Below are positions 49,800-59,040 of a stretch of DNA of 64,000 nt, one piece after another. Location: contig NZ_BOPG01000090.1 of NCBI RefSeq assembly GCF_016863635.1, positions 21,247 to 85,246 of the forward strand. The letters are read 5' to 3'. How positions within the stretch are numbered: position 1 is the stretch's first letter; every line of letters starts with the position of its first letter. Source of the stretch: Virgisporangium aurantiacum (GTDB lineage Bacteria; Actinomycetota; Actinomycetes; Mycobacteriales; Micromonosporaceae). The position numbers and the translations under genes were made by a program. The notes beneath the pieces were generated by a model. It was not told the origin of the DNA. It ran no database searches and was given only the letters and a program-made list of their open reading frames with translations.

Positions 49800-50965
49800 T
49801 TGGGTGCGAGCGCCCACTTCGAGTTCTGCACGGTGACGAGCACCAGCGCGTCCTTGCCCAGCCCGGAGTGGTCCTTCGCGGTCATCATGTAGATGCCGGT
49901 GATGCCGACGAAGCCCTTGACCTGTTCCAGCTTGTCGCGCACCTTCTGCTTGTCGGTGCCGACCGCCTTGAACGCGTCGGCCGCGAGCTGGAAGGCGTCC
50001 CAGGCGTGGCCGGCGAACGTCGACGGGGTCTCGTTGTAGGCGGCCTTGTAGTCGGCGACGAACTTCGTCAGCACCGCCTTCTGCGGGTCGCTCGCCGGCA
50101 ACTGGTCGGCGACGACCAGCCGGCCGACCGGTGCCACCAGCCCGTCGGCGGCCGGCCCGGCGGTGTCGAGGAACACCTGGTTGCCGATGCCGTGGCTCTG
50201 CATGACCGGCGCGGTGATGCCCAGCTGCTTGTAGGCCTTCTGGGCCAGGGCCGCCGCCGGCGGGATGCCCCAGATCAGGTTCATGTCGGCCTTGGCGTTG
50301 CGGATGTTGAGCATCTGCGCGGTGAACTCGGTGGCGTCGGGGGCGAACTTCTCGGTGACGACCACCGAGATCCCGTCGGCCTTGCCGAGCTCGTTGAGCA
50401 GCTCGGCGACCCCCTCGCCGAACGCCGACGAGTCACGCACGAGCCCGATCTTCTTCCAGCCCTTGGTCTTCGCGTAGTCGACGACGTTCGCCAGCACGGC
50501 GGCGTCGTTCTGCGCGGTCTTGAACACCCACGTGGCGCCGTCGGTGACCTTCACATTGGCGGCCATCGAGATCATCGGCATCTTCGCCGACTCGGCGATG
50601 GGACGCATCGCGAGGCTCGTACCCGTCCGGCTGGCACCGATGATGATGTCGACGTTCTTCGACACCAGCTCGTTCATCGCCTTGGCCGCACCGTCCTCTG
50701 TGGACTGGTCGTCCTCGATGGTGAGCTCGATCTTCCGGTTGCCGATGCCACCGGCGTCGTTCGCCTTCTTCGTCAGCAGTTCCAGCGTCTTGCGCTCGGG
50801 AACGCCGAGGCTGGCGCCGGCACCGGTGATGTCGAGGATCGCACCGATGCGGATCGGCCCCCCGGTGTCGGTGCCACCACCGTTGTCGTCCTCGGCACAG
50901 GCACCGGCGGCGACCGCGAGAACCGCGACCGTCGCGACGACGCCGATTTTCCGGAACTGACCCAT
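49796..50965 (-). CDS. livK: Branched-chain amino acid-type ABC substrate-binding lipoprotein
   Basis: 389 residues. Signal peptide with a lipobox-like AAGACAE (Cys about 23). Type I periplasmic binding fold: IRIGAILDITGAGASLGV, VDIIIGASRTGTSLAM, WKKIGLVRDSSAFGEG, and an AGHAWDAFQLAADAF C-terminal motif. Ligand may be amino acids, amides or aromatics; not set by sequence. First gene of the liv operon. Confidence 0.93.
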   Translation of the reverse strand: MGQFRKIGVVATVAVLAVAAGACAEDDNGGGTDTGGPIRIGAILDITGAGASLGVPERKTLELLTKKANDAGGIGNRKIELTIEDDQSTEDGAAKAMNELVSKNVDIIIGASRTGTSLAMRPIAESAKMPMISMAANVKVTDGATWVFKTAQNDAAVLANVVDYAKTKGWKKIGLVRDSSAFGEGVAELLNELGKADGISVVVTEKFAPDATEFTAQMLNIRNAKADMNLIWGIPPAAALAQKAYKQLGITAPVMQSHGIGNQVFLDTAGPAADGLVAPVGRLVVADQLPASDPQKAVLTKFVADYKAAYNETPSTFAGHAWDAFQLAADAFKAVGTDKQKVRDKLEQVKGFVGITGIYMMTAKDHSGLGKDALVLVTVQNSKWALAPK

Positions 50966-51049
50966 CGACCGACCTCCGGCTCCATTTCCGATACATCGAC
51001 GTTCCTCATATCGAAATATCGGTTCTTATAGAGAGCCGCACGCTAACAC

Positions 51050-51084
51050 GACGGCCGGCCCAGCGCGGGGCTGGACCGGCCGTC
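51050..51084 (-). terminator. Strong hairpin after terD
   Basis: GACGGCCGG and CCGGCCGTC with inner CCAGC / GCTGG form a stem of about 14 bp, 22 bases after the TerD stop. No U-tract. Likely terminates terD before the liv promoter region, where AT-rich CGATAT repeats occur (51009-51024). Confidence 0.6.
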
Positions 51085-51105
51085 GGCGGAACCGGAGTCT
51101 GCGGG

Positions 51106-51681
51106 TCAGACGTTGACGCCGAAGTCGCGGGCGATGCCCGCGAGGCCGGACGCGTAGCCCTGGCCCACGGCGCGGAACTTCCACTCCGCCCCGTTGCGGT
51201 ACAGCTCGCCGAAGACCAGCGCGGTCTCGGTCGAGTAGTCCTCGGACAGGTCGTACCGCGCGAGTTCGTTGTTGTCGGCCTGGTCGACCACGCGGATGAA
51301 CGCGTTGCTCACCTGACCGAACGACTGGTTGCGGGCCTCGGCGTCGTGGATCGAGACGATGAACGCGATCTTGTCGACGTCGGCGCCGACGCTGGCGACG
51401 TTGACCTTGATCAGCTCGTCGTCGCCCTCGCCCTCACCGGTGAGGTTGTCGCCGGTGTGCTCGACGGTGCCGTCGGGCGACTTGAGGTTGTTGAAGAACA
51501 CGAAGTGCGAGTCCGACAGGACCTTGCCCTCCGTGCCACAGATCAGGGCGCTGGCGTCGAGGTCGAAGTCGGCGCCGGTGGTGGTGCGGACGTCCCAGCC
51601 GAGCCCGACGTTCACGGCGGCGAGGTTCGGCGCGGCCTTGGTGAGGCTGACGTTGCCGCCCTTGCTGAGACTGACTCCCAT
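51106..51681 (-). CDS. terD: TerD-family stress protein
   Basis: 191 residues; ATG with AGGAGG upstream. Full TerD pattern: GVSLSKGGNVSLTK, VGLGWDVRTTTGADFDLDASA, NNLKSPDGTVEHTGDNLTGEGEGDDE (Ca-binding acidic loops, quoted in part) and LARYDLSEDYSTETALVFGELYR. Calcium-binding proteins linked with tellurite, oxidative or phage stress. Monocistronic here; other ter genes are not in the window. Confidence 0.96.
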   Translation of the reverse strand: MGVSLSKGGNVSLTKAAPNLAAVNVGLGWDVRTTTGADFDLDASALICGTEGKVLSDSHFVFFNNLKSPDGTVEHTGDNLTGEGEGDDELIKVNVASVGADVDKIAFIVSIHDAEARNQSFGQVSNAFIRVVDQADNNELARYDLSEDYSTETALVFGELYRNGAEWKFRAVGQGYASGLAGIARDFGVNV

Positions 51682-51762
51682 TCGGTTTCCTCCTGTAGGT
51701 CCTGAGCTGCGATGCCCAAGTTCGCGACAGTAACACGCGGAGCCGAACGCTCCCTGTGACAG

Positions 51763-52887
51763 TCATATCCGGTCGGTGTTCAACACGCTGCTGAATCGCC
51801 GGATCAGGGCGAGATGGGCGCGTCCGGCCATCGTCGGGCTGAGAACCGTGCCGGCGAACCGACCCACAGCATTCGGCATCCGGTTGGTGATCTCGGAGGC
51901 CGCCAGCCTCGACACCCGACGCACCCGGCGCGCGCGGACCTTCTCGTACCGGCGCAGGAGATCGTCCACCGGTCCGGCGCCGTCGAGGGCCTTCGCCAGC
52001 AGCCACGCGTCCTCCAGCGCCTGGTTCGCGCCCTGCGCCTGCGAGGGCGGGAACGCGTGCGCGGCGTCGCCGAGCAGCGTCACGGCGTCCTCTCCCCACC
52101 GGTCCTTCACCTCGTGCAGCACGTGCGGATACTCGTGGACGTCCTGGGGCGCCACCGCGGCGAGCAGGTCCGTCACCGGTTTCGGGTACGGGGAGAACCG
52201 GTCGGCGAGCCAGTCGGTCACCGGGCGCTCACCGGGCGTCCCCTGGGTGTCGAACCACCACTGCAGCAGCCCGCCGCCGGCCGGCATCAGCCCGCACAAC
52301 CCGGCCGGACCCACGTAGCACCGGGCGTGCGTGCCGTTCGCCAGTTCGGGGAGGACGGCGGTCAGCCCCTGCCAACTCGACCAGCCGTTGCGGCGCGCAT
52401 CCCCGTCACCCAGAATCGACCGCCGCACGGCCGAGCGGTAACCGTCGGCGCCGACCACGACGTCCGCCGTCTTCTTGACGCCCGCCGCGTCGACCACCGC
52501 GCCCTCCGGTACGGCCTCGACCACGGCGGCGCCGTACTCCACGGTGCCGTCCGGCAGGAGGTCGGTGAGCCGGCGCAGCAGGGCCGCCCGCGGCACGGTC
52601 TCGACGGCGAACCCGGTGCGCCGGGCCATGAGCCGCAGGTCGGTGAGGCCGTAGCGGCGGTCGTCGGCGCCGCGGATCTCCAGTTCGTCGATGCGGCCGC
52701 CGAGCCCGTCGAGCGGGGCCGACAGCCCGGCGGCCGCCGCCTTGCCGTTGCCGAAGAGGGTGACGGCGGCGCCGCTGTCGCGCCGGCCCTCGGCCCGTTC
52801 CAGCACGCGGACGCCGTGCCCGCGGGCGACGAGCCCGTTGGCCAGCGCGAGCCCGCCGACGCCGGCTCCCACGATGAGCACGTCCAT
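51763..52887 (-). CDS. FAD-dependent monooxygenase (class A flavoprotein hydroxylase)
   Basis: 374 residues from ATG at 52885-52887 with AGGGGGG upstream. GXGXXG in VLIVGAGVGGLALANGL, DG motif VVGADGYRSAVRRSIL and GD motif VTLLGDAAHAFPPSQAQGANQALEDA, quoted in part. Uses NAD(P)H and FAD to hydroxylate an aromatic or antibiotic-like substrate. Divergent from the TetR gene, its likely repressor. Confidence 0.93.
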   Translation of the reverse strand: MDVLIVGAGVGGLALANGLVARGHGVRVLERAEGRRDSGAAVTLFGNGKAAAAGLSAPLDGLGGRIDELEIRGADDRRYGLTDLRLMARRTGFAVETVPRAALLRRLTDLLPDGTVEYGAAVVEAVPEGAVVDAAGVKKTADVVVGADGYRSAVRRSILGDGDARRNGWSSWQGLTAVLPELANGTHARCYVGPAGLCGLMPAGGGLLQWWFDTQGTPGERPVTDWLADRFSPYPKPVTDLLAAVAPQDVHEYPHVLHEVKDRWGEDAVTLLGDAAHAFPPSQAQGANQALEDAWLLAKALDGAGPVDDLLRRYEKVRARRVRRVSRLAASEITNRMPNAVGRFAGTVLSPTMAGRAHLALIRRFSSVLNTDRI

Positions 52888-52903
52888 GTGCACCCCCCTT
52901 ATT

Positions 52904-52927
52904 CACTACGTACGTTGTACTACGGAT
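52904..52927. promoter_or_regulatory. AT-rich near-palindrome between divergent monooxygenase and TetR genes
   Basis: CACTACGTACGTTGTACTACGGAT lies in the 49-base gap and contains TACGTA-type symmetry, with repeated CTACG. A plausible TetR operator covering both promoters. Confidence 0.45.
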
Positions 52928-52936
52928 ACTGGCACA

Positions 52937-53512
52937 GTGCCACCACCGAACGATCTCCGGCGGGCGCAGTTGACCGACGCCGCCATCGCCCTGCTCGCCG
53001 AGGCGGGCGTGCACGGCGTCACCCATCGCGCGGTCGAACGGCGCGCCGACCTGCCGGCGGGAACCGCGTCGAACTACTTCCGGAGCCGGGAGGCGCTGCT
53101 GGTGGCGACGGCGGAACGGGTCATCGCGCTGCACCACGCCGACATGTCACGGGCCGGCGTGTCCGGTGCCGGCGCGACCGCCGTCGACCTCATCGCGGAC
53201 TCGTTGTTCACGGCGGCCACCACCTACCGGGCCCGGTACCTGGCCATCTTCGAGCTGAGGCTGGAGAGCCTGCGCCGCCCCGCGCTGGCGGCCACCCTGC
53301 TCGCGCTGTCGGACGCCACGGTCGCGTTCACCCGGCAGCACCACGCCGACCTCGACCTGGCCATCCCGCCGGAGGCGGTGGCGACGATGGTGGCGTTGTA
53401 CGGGGGCGCGCTGTTCTCGCTGGTCAGCGCGCAGCCGGGGGAGGTCGACGCGGTGGCCGTGCGCGGACTGGCCGAGGCGATCGTGCGCTCGGCCGTTCCG
53501 GGTCTCACATAA
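52937..53512 (+). CDS. TetR-family transcriptional regulator
   Basis: 191 residues; GTG at 52937. HTH region RRAQLTDAAIALLAEAGVHGVTHRAVERRADLPAGTASNYFRSREALL, quoted in part. C-terminal ligand domain with helices typical of TetR. Controls itself and probably the monooxygenase at 51763. Confidence 0.92.
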   Translation: MPPPNDLRRAQLTDAAIALLAEAGVHGVTHRAVERRADLPAGTASNYFRSREALLVATAERVIALHHADMSRAGVSGAGATAVDLIADSLFTAATTYRARYLAIFELRLESLRRPALAATLLALSDATVAFTRQHHADLDLAIPPEAVATMVALYGGALFSLVSAQPGEVDAVAVRGLAEAIVRSAVPGLT

Positions 53513-53523
53513 ACGACGGCGGG

Positions 53524-54867
53524 TCAGCCGGCCGGGGGGACGATCAGCCAGTCGAGGGCCACGGCGGCCGTCCAGCTCTGGTGGGCGCTGCCCAGCGCCT
53601 CCCCCGTCATCGGCTCGTAGTACTCGCCGAACGCGAGATCCCCCAACTGCCGCAGCCCCTCGGCGCGCAGCGACATCGCCAGGTCGACCTCGCCCGCCCG
53701 GTGCAGCGTCCAGTAGAGGAGCCAGTTCATGAACGGCCACTGCGGACCCCGCCAGTACGTCCGCGACGAGAACCCCGCGTGGCCGGGAGCGGTCGACGGC
53801 GGCAGCGCGTACCGCAGGTCCGGGTGGCCGCACCACTCCGGGCCGGTGAACAACGCCAGTTGCCGGGAGAACACGCGCGGATCGCCGCCGCAGAGGAGCG
53901 GCGCGAACCCGCCGATCGTCGGCGCGTCGAGCCGGAGGCCGGTGCGCACGTCCTCGTCGCGGGCCAGGCCCGTGTCCGGCGACACCGTCGACAGCACCCC
54001 GCCGCGGAACCGCTCCGCGAGCGCCCGCAACTCGGTCGCCTCGGCGCGGCGACCGAGTTCGTCGCCGATCTCGGCGAGGACGTCGCTCGCCAGTGCCGCG
54101 ATCGCCGACATGAACACGTCGGTCATCCGGAAGTCGACGGTCTCCCGCACCGCGTCGTCGTCGTAGCCGGCCTCCTTCATCTGGTGCACCAGCCACAGGT
54201 AGCGGCGGTACTCCTCATCGGTCGGCCGCTGCCGCGCGTCGGCGACGTGCTCCAGGTCGCGCCGCGCGCGTCCCCGCAGAAGGTCTTCGCGGGGCCGCAC
54301 CGCGGCGTACGCGGCGTCCCAGCGCGGCGAGTTGTCCATCCCGGACTCCCAGCCGTGGTAGATCTCCAGCAGGCCGCGCCCGCGCGGGTCCCGGGCGGTG
54401 GCGAGCCAGCGGTGCCAGGCCAGCCACCGGTCGAACGTCTCGGCGGCGAAGCGCTCGGCCAGGTCGCGGTCGGCGCCGCCGTTGCGGCGCCCGGCGTCGA
54501 GCACACGCCGGACCGCGATGGCGTGCACCGGCGGCTGGCAGATCCCGGACGTGCGCGCACCGGACGGCGTGGTCGCACCCCACACGTCGGGTCCCGGGAA
54601 GTACCCCTCGTCGGGGCCGAACACGATGTGCGGCAGCATCCCGGTCGTCCACTGGGCGCCGAGCAGCGTCCGCAGTTCCGCGATCGCCCGCGGCACCGAC
54701 ACGGTGGCCAGCCCGATCGCCACGAACGCCGCGTCCCAGCTCCACAGGTGCGGGTACAGCCGCGGCGCGGCGGTGGTCAGCGTCCCGATGTCGTTGCCGC
54801 GCAGGATGTACGCGGCGCTCGCGGCGAGCGCCGGCGGCGCCACCCCCGTATGTGTCGCCACCGTCAT
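53524..54867 (-). CDS. GH63-type glycoside hydrolase, probably glucosylglycerate hydrolase
   Basis: 447 residues. (alpha/alpha)6 barrel features: YPHLWSWDAAFVAIG, LPHIVFGPDEGYFPGPDVWG, GICQPPVH, IYHGWESGMDNSPRWD (catalytic Asp region) and YWRGPQWPFMNWLL, with a final Glu-rich YYEPMTGEALGSAHQSWTAA, quoted in parts. The pattern agrees with actinobacterial glucosylglycerate/mannosylglycerate hydrolases. ATGA overlap with the transport ATPase gene ties it to sugar uptake. The exact substrate is inferred. Confidence 0.85.
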   Translation of the reverse strand: MTVATHTGVAPPALAASAAYILRGNDIGTLTTAAPRLYPHLWSWDAAFVAIGLATVSVPRAIAELRTLLGAQWTTGMLPHIVFGPDEGYFPGPDVWGATTPSGARTSGICQPPVHAIAVRRVLDAGRRNGGADRDLAERFAAETFDRWLAWHRWLATARDPRGRGLLEIYHGWESGMDNSPRWDAAYAAVRPREDLLRGRARRDLEHVADARQRPTDEEYRRYLWLVHQMKEAGYDDDAVRETVDFRMTDVFMSAIAALASDVLAEIGDELGRRAEATELRALAERFRGGVLSTVSPDTGLARDEDVRTGLRLDAPTIGGFAPLLCGGDPRVFSRQLALFTGPEWCGHPDLRYALPPSTAPGHAGFSSRTYWRGPQWPFMNWLLYWTLHRAGEVDLAMSLRAEGLRQLGDLAFGEYYEPMTGEALGSAHQSWTAAVALDWLIVPPAG

Positions 54868-55943
54868 GCCACCAGCGCCATTCCGCTCTCCGCGTCGTAG
54901 TACCGCAGGCTCTCCGGCGGGCAGTCCAGCCGGACCACGCTGTCGGGCTCGGTCCGGAAGCTCGCCGGCGCCTGCACCTTCACCTCGTGGCCGGCCAGCC
55001 GCACCGTCAGCAGCATCGCGGCGCCGGTCGGCTCGACCACCTCCACGGTCGCCGTGAGCCGGCCGCCTGAATCAGCACCGGCGCCGACGTTGATGTTCTC
55101 GGCCCGCACGCCGAGCAGGATCTCCCGGCCGGCGAAGCCCTTCAGCGTCGCGGGCGCCGCAAGGCTCTGCTCGCCGATCGCGAGGTGACCGTCGCGGGTC
55201 ACGGTGGCGGGCACGAAGTTCATCGGTGGCGCGCCGAGGAAGCCGCCGACGAACCGCTCGGTCGGCCGGTCGTAGACGTCGACCGGCGGGCCGATCTGCG
55301 CGATGCGCCCGGACCGCATCACCGCCACCCGGTCCCCCAGCGACATCGCCTCGGCCTGGTCGTGCGTCACGTACAGGGTCGTGGCGCCCAACCGGCCCAC
55401 GATCCGCTTCAGCTCGGCCCGGAACTGCAGGCGCAGCAACGCGTCCAGGTTGGACAGTGGCTCGTCCATCAGCAGGACCTCGGCGTCGACCACGATGGCC
55501 CGTGCCACCGCGACGCGCTGGCGCTGCCCGCCGGAGAGCTGCGCGGGATAGCGGTCGAGGTAGTCGGTGAGTTCGAGGACGTCGGCGGCGCGCTTCACGC
55601 GCGTCTCGATCTCGGCCTTCGGCGTGCCGCGCATCGCGAGCCCGAAGCCGATGTTCGTGCGCACCTTCATGTGCGGGAAGATCGCGTACGACTGGAACAC
55701 CATCGACACGTTGCGCCGCCGGGCCGGCAGGCCGGTCACGTCGCGCCCGCCGATGGCGACCGTGCCGCTGTCGGGCAGTTCCAGTCCGGCCACCATGCGC
55801 AGCAGCGTGGTCTTGCCGCACCCGCTGGGGCCGACCAGCACCACGAACTCGCCGTCGGCGACGGTGAGCGACACCGCGTCGGTCGCGCGGTAGCTCGCCC
55901 CGTGGTAGGTCTTGACGAGGTCTCTGATCTCTATCTCGGCCAC
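54864..55943 (-). CDS. Carbohydrate ABC transporter ATPase (MalK/UgpC type)
   Basis: 359 residues. Walker A GPSGCGKTT, Q-loop MVFQSYAIFPHM, signature LSGGQRQRV, Walker B VLLMDEPLSNLD, switch VTHDQ, and a C-terminal TOBE/OB domain (about 240-359). Complete local transport operon, so it may be dedicated to this system rather than shared. Confidence 0.95.
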   Translation of the reverse strand: MAEIEIRDLVKTYHGASYRATDAVSLTVADGEFVVLVGPSGCGKTTLLRMVAGLELPDSGTVAIGGRDVTGLPARRRNVSMVFQSYAIFPHMKVRTNIGFGLAMRGTPKAEIETRVKRAADVLELTDYLDRYPAQLSGGQRQRVAVARAIVVDAEVLLMDEPLSNLDALLRLQFRAELKRIVGRLGATTLYVTHDQAEAMSLGDRVAVMRSGRIAQIGPPVDVYDRPTERFVGGFLGAPPMNFVPATVTRDGHLAIGEQSLAAPATLKGFAGREILLGVRAENINVGAGADSGGRLTATVEVVEPTGAAMLLTVRLAGHEVKVQAPASFRTEPDSVVRLDCPPESLRYYDAESGMALVA

Positions 55944-55956
55944 GTGCGGTTCCTAT

Positions 55957-56760
55957 CTAACGAAGCGTGGTGCCCCACATGTTCAGCAGGTAGCGCCGCA
56001 TCACCGCGACGAACAGCAGCGCCGGCAGCACGAGCGCGAACCCCCCGGCGTACCGGAAGGCCAGCGGCGAGTCGCCGAGCGTCGAGAGCACCTGCGCGGG
56101 CAGCGTGCGCTGGTTGAGCGTGAGGATCGCGGCGCCGAGCACCTCGTTCCATGACATCACGAACGTGAACATCGCGGCGGCCGCGATGCCGGGCAGCGCC
56201 TGCGGCATCGTCACCCGGATGAACGCCTGCAGCGGCGACGCGCCGAAGATCTGCGCCGCCTCCTCGTGGTCACGTGGCACCGCGACGAAGATGGCGGCCG
56301 TGATGAGCACCGTGGTCGGCAGCGCGAGCGCGGTGTGCAGCAGCGTCACCGCGTACGTGGTGTCGTACAGGCCGGCGGTGAGGAACACCCGGGCCAGCGG
56401 CACCGACAGCACGACGATCGGCAGCGCCCGCGTCAGCAACAGGAACAACTGGTAGGAGCCGCGGCCGCGGAACAGGTAGCGCGCCATCGCGTACCCGGCC
56501 GGCACGCCGATGAGCAGCGACAGCGCCAGCGTCGACAGGCCGACGGTCAGCGAGTTGATGAACCCGCCGTAGACGCCGGTGGAGTTCAGGAACGTCGTGA
56601 GCGTCTCGGTCGAGACGTCGGTCGGCAGCAACGACAGCGGGAACTCGTTGAGCGACTCGCGGCTCGACAGCGCGGCGAGCGTGATGAGGTACAGCGGCAC
56701 GCCCATGAACAGCGTCACGGCGACGCAGGCCACCTGCACCCAGAAACGGTTCCTTTTCAC
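55957..56760 (-). CDS. Carbohydrate ABC permease (MalG type)
   Basis: 267 residues; GTG overlaps the upstream stop as GTGA. Six helices, EAA loop HEEAAQIFGASPLQAFIRVTMP. Works with the MalF-type permease upstream. Confidence 0.94.
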   Translation of the reverse strand: MKRNRFWVQVACVAVTLFMGVPLYLITLAALSSRESLNEFPLSLLPTDVSTETLTTFLNSTGVYGGFINSLTVGLSTLALSLLIGVPAGYAMARYLFRGRGSYQLFLLLTRALPIVVLSVPLARVFLTAGLYDTTYAVTLLHTALALPTTVLITAAIFVAVPRDHEEAAQIFGASPLQAFIRVTMPQALPGIAAAAMFTFVMSWNEVLGAAILTLNQRTLPAQVLSTLGDSPLAFRYAGGFALVLPALLFVAVMRRYLLNMWGTTLR

Positions 56761-57614
56761 CGTGCCCCCGTCGTTCCCGGCTTGTCGCGCAGCAGCCGCA
56801 GGTAGGCCACCGACGTCACCATCGACACGGTCAGCACCACCAGCGCGATCGCCGCCGCCACGTTCGGGTTCTGCAGCGTGGTGTACCAGTGGTACGTCTC
56901 GCCGACGAGCAACGGGAAGTCGCGTCCCGCCAACGCCTGTGCCACGGCGAAGGCCTGCAACGCCAGGATCGTTCGCAGAATGACCGCGACCTGGATGCTC
57001 GGCCGCAACTGCGGCAGGATCACGTACCGCAGCCGCTTCCAGTAGCTGGCGCCGAACACCTCGGCCGCCTCGTCGTAGTCCTTCGGGATGCCCTGCAGTC
57101 CCGCGACGAGGATGACGAACACCAGCGAGGTGGCCCGCCACACCTCGGCGACGAGCACCGCGAGGTACACGGTCGTCGGGTTCTCGTACGACAGCCACGA
57201 GTAGCCGCCGACGCCGACCGTCTCCAGTACCGAGTTGAGGTAGCCGCGGTCGGTGAAGATGGCCAGCCACACCAGCCCCGCGGCCAGATCGCTGATCGCC
57301 AGCGGGATCACCCAGATGTAGAAGTACAGTCCCTGGAACCGCGGCCGGGTGCGCAGCAGCAGCGCCATCCCGAGCGCCAGCGCGAACTGCAACGGGATCA
57401 GCACCACGATCAGCAGCACCGTGTTGCGCACCGCCGGCCAGAAGTACGGGTCGTCGACCATGCGCCGCAGGTACTCGACCGTCGGCCCGTCGTCGCCGCT
57501 GAACGCCTGGCCGATACCGACGAGCATCGGCCAGGCGAACAGCAGCGTCATGAAGACGAGCGACGGGGCGATCAGCAGCAGCGCCGGCGACAGCCTCGGG
57601 CGTCTTCGGGCCAT
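56757..57614 (-). CDS. Carbohydrate ABC permease (MalF type)
   Basis: 285 residues, six helices. EAA loop YDEAAEVFGASYWKRLRYVILPQL, quoted in part. Starts four bases after the substrate-binding protein stop. Confidence 0.94.
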   Translation of the reverse strand: MARRRPRLSPALLLIAPSLVFMTLLFAWPMLVGIGQAFSGDDGPTVEYLRRMVDDPYFWPAVRNTVLLIVVLIPLQFALALGMALLLRTRPRFQGLYFYIWVIPLAISDLAAGLVWLAIFTDRGYLNSVLETVGVGGYSWLSYENPTTVYLAVLVAEVWRATSLVFVILVAGLQGIPKDYDEAAEVFGASYWKRLRYVILPQLRPSIQVAVILRTILALQAFAVAQALAGRDFPLLVGETYHWYTTLQNPNVAAAIALVVLTVSMVTSVAYLRLLRDKPGTTGAR

Positions 57615-57618
57615 CCGG

Positions 57619-58959
57619 CTATCCGACCTGGCACGGGTTGCCGGCCGGGTCCGGCTTCCAGCAGGGGACCTTCAGCCCGGCCAGGATCACGTCGAGCTGG
57701 CCGCCCTGCGTGTCGAGCACCTGCTGCACGGGCTTCTTGTCGATGCAGATCTCCTTGAACGTGTTCTTGAAGATCTGCGAGACCTCGCCGTCCTTCGCAC
57801 CGAGACCGACGGGCGGAAGCGACACGATCGCGCTGTCGGCGTCCTGTTGCTTCTTCACCGCGGGGGCCTCGAGCCCGACGCCGCCGGGCAGGTCCGCCGG
57901 CAGGTTGGCGTCGACCACCGGGAAGAACGCGTTCTGCCGCAACACCTCGACCTGGGTGTCGCCCTCGGCGAGGGCCTTGATGACGTCCTTGGCCTTGTTC
58001 GCCTCGGGCGCGCCGTTCGGGATGCCGAGCCCGGCCACGACGAGCATGTAGCCGAGACCCTTGGGACCGCGCGGCGCCGGCACCATCAGCCAGTCGTCCG
58101 GCTTGGCCTTGGGTGCGTTGACGAGCCGGGCGACGTGGTCCCACGCGACGAGCACCTCGCCGCGCTCGAGCGGTTCCTGCATGAAGTCGTAGTTGGTGGA
58201 CGCGGTGTTGGTGTTGGCCCACAGCTCCTTCATCCAGTTCCAGCCGGTCACCGCGTCGGCGCTGCGGAACTTCGTGACCTGCGCGCCGGTGAAGCTCGGC
58301 AGCAGGTAACCCTGGAAGAAGCGGTGGTACAGGCCCTTCGGCCCGGCCGGGAAGCCGAAGATGGGCTTGCCGCCGTTGCCTTGTTTGCCCGCGACCGCCC
58401 ACTGGAGCAGTTGGTCGTACGTGAGTTTCTCGGGATCGGCGCCGGACGGCAGCCACTGCAACGCCTTCTTGTTGATGGCGAGCAGGTAGGTGGCCTGCAT
58501 CCACGGGATGTACTTCGTGGTGGCACCGCCGAGCTTGCCGAGCTCCAGCAGTTCGTTGTCGATTCCCTTGCTGGACAGTGCTTTCGCGACATCGTCGAGG
58601 TCCATCAACCGCGACGCCTGCGGTGCCAGGTCGCCGTGCAGGCCGCCGATCAGGCTGATCTCGACCTTCTTCGCCTCGACCTGGGACTGGATGGTGGCGG
58701 TGAAGTTGGCGTTGTCGACGGGGTTGAAGGCGACCTCGGTGCCCTTGACGCGGTTCTTGAGGATGGTCTCGAAGCGCAGCCGCTCCTCGACCGGGGTGAA
58801 CTGGGTCGACAGGAAGTTCACCGCGCCTTCGCCGCCGTCGGCGCCGCTCGTGGACACGCCGCCGCAGGCCGACAGTACGGGTGCCGCTGCTCCTGCTGCC
58901 GCCAGGGCACCGAGCAGGGTGCGGCGGCTGAGGGTGGGGCCGGAAGAGATACTTGACAT
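57619..58959 (-). CDS. Sugar ABC transporter substrate-binding lipoprotein
   Basis: 446 residues; ATG with GGGGAG seven bases upstream. Twin-arginine-like LSRRTLLGAL and lipobox LSAC (Cys about 32). Type II carbohydrate-binding fold, with ATKYIPWMQATYLLAINKK-type segment and WNWMKELWAN. First gene of the sugar operon: binding protein, two permeases, ATPase, GH63. Confidence 0.93.
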   Translation of the reverse strand: MSSISSGPTLSRRTLLGALAAAGAAAPVLSACGGVSTSGADGGEGAVNFLSTQFTPVEERLRFETILKNRVKGTEVAFNPVDNANFTATIQSQVEAKKVEISLIGGLHGDLAPQASRLMDLDDVAKALSSKGIDNELLELGKLGGATTKYIPWMQATYLLAINKKALQWLPSGADPEKLTYDQLLQWAVAGKQGNGGKPIFGFPAGPKGLYHRFFQGYLLPSFTGAQVTKFRSADAVTGWNWMKELWANTNTASTNYDFMQEPLERGEVLVAWDHVARLVNAPKAKPDDWLMVPAPRGPKGLGYMLVVAGLGIPNGAPEANKAKDVIKALAEGDTQVEVLRQNAFFPVVDANLPADLPGGVGLEAPAVKKQQDADSAIVSLPPVGLGAKDGEVSQIFKNTFKEICIDKKPVQQVLDTQGGQLDVILAGLKVPCWKPDPAGNPCQVG

Positions 58960-59007
58960 CGTCACTCCCCGGGGTGACTTTTGTAAAATCAGATGACGTA
59001 AGTTCCC

Positions 59008-59026
59008 AGAGATGAAACACATCTGT
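59008..59026. promoter_or_regulatory. Inverted repeat between sugar operon and ROK regulator
   Basis: AGAGATG-AAACA-CATCTGT has 6 of 7 arm matches and lies in the AT-rich 81-base divergent gap. A likely ROK-repressor operator covering both promoters. Confidence 0.55.
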
Positions 59027-59040
59027 CAAGAGGTGGGTCG

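Noticed and set aside
50695..50707. Further copy of the TCCACWGTGGA palindrome at CCTCTGTGGAC
   Set aside because: One arm differs (CCTCTGTGGAC), so the inverted symmetry is broken; not counted among the perfect copies.
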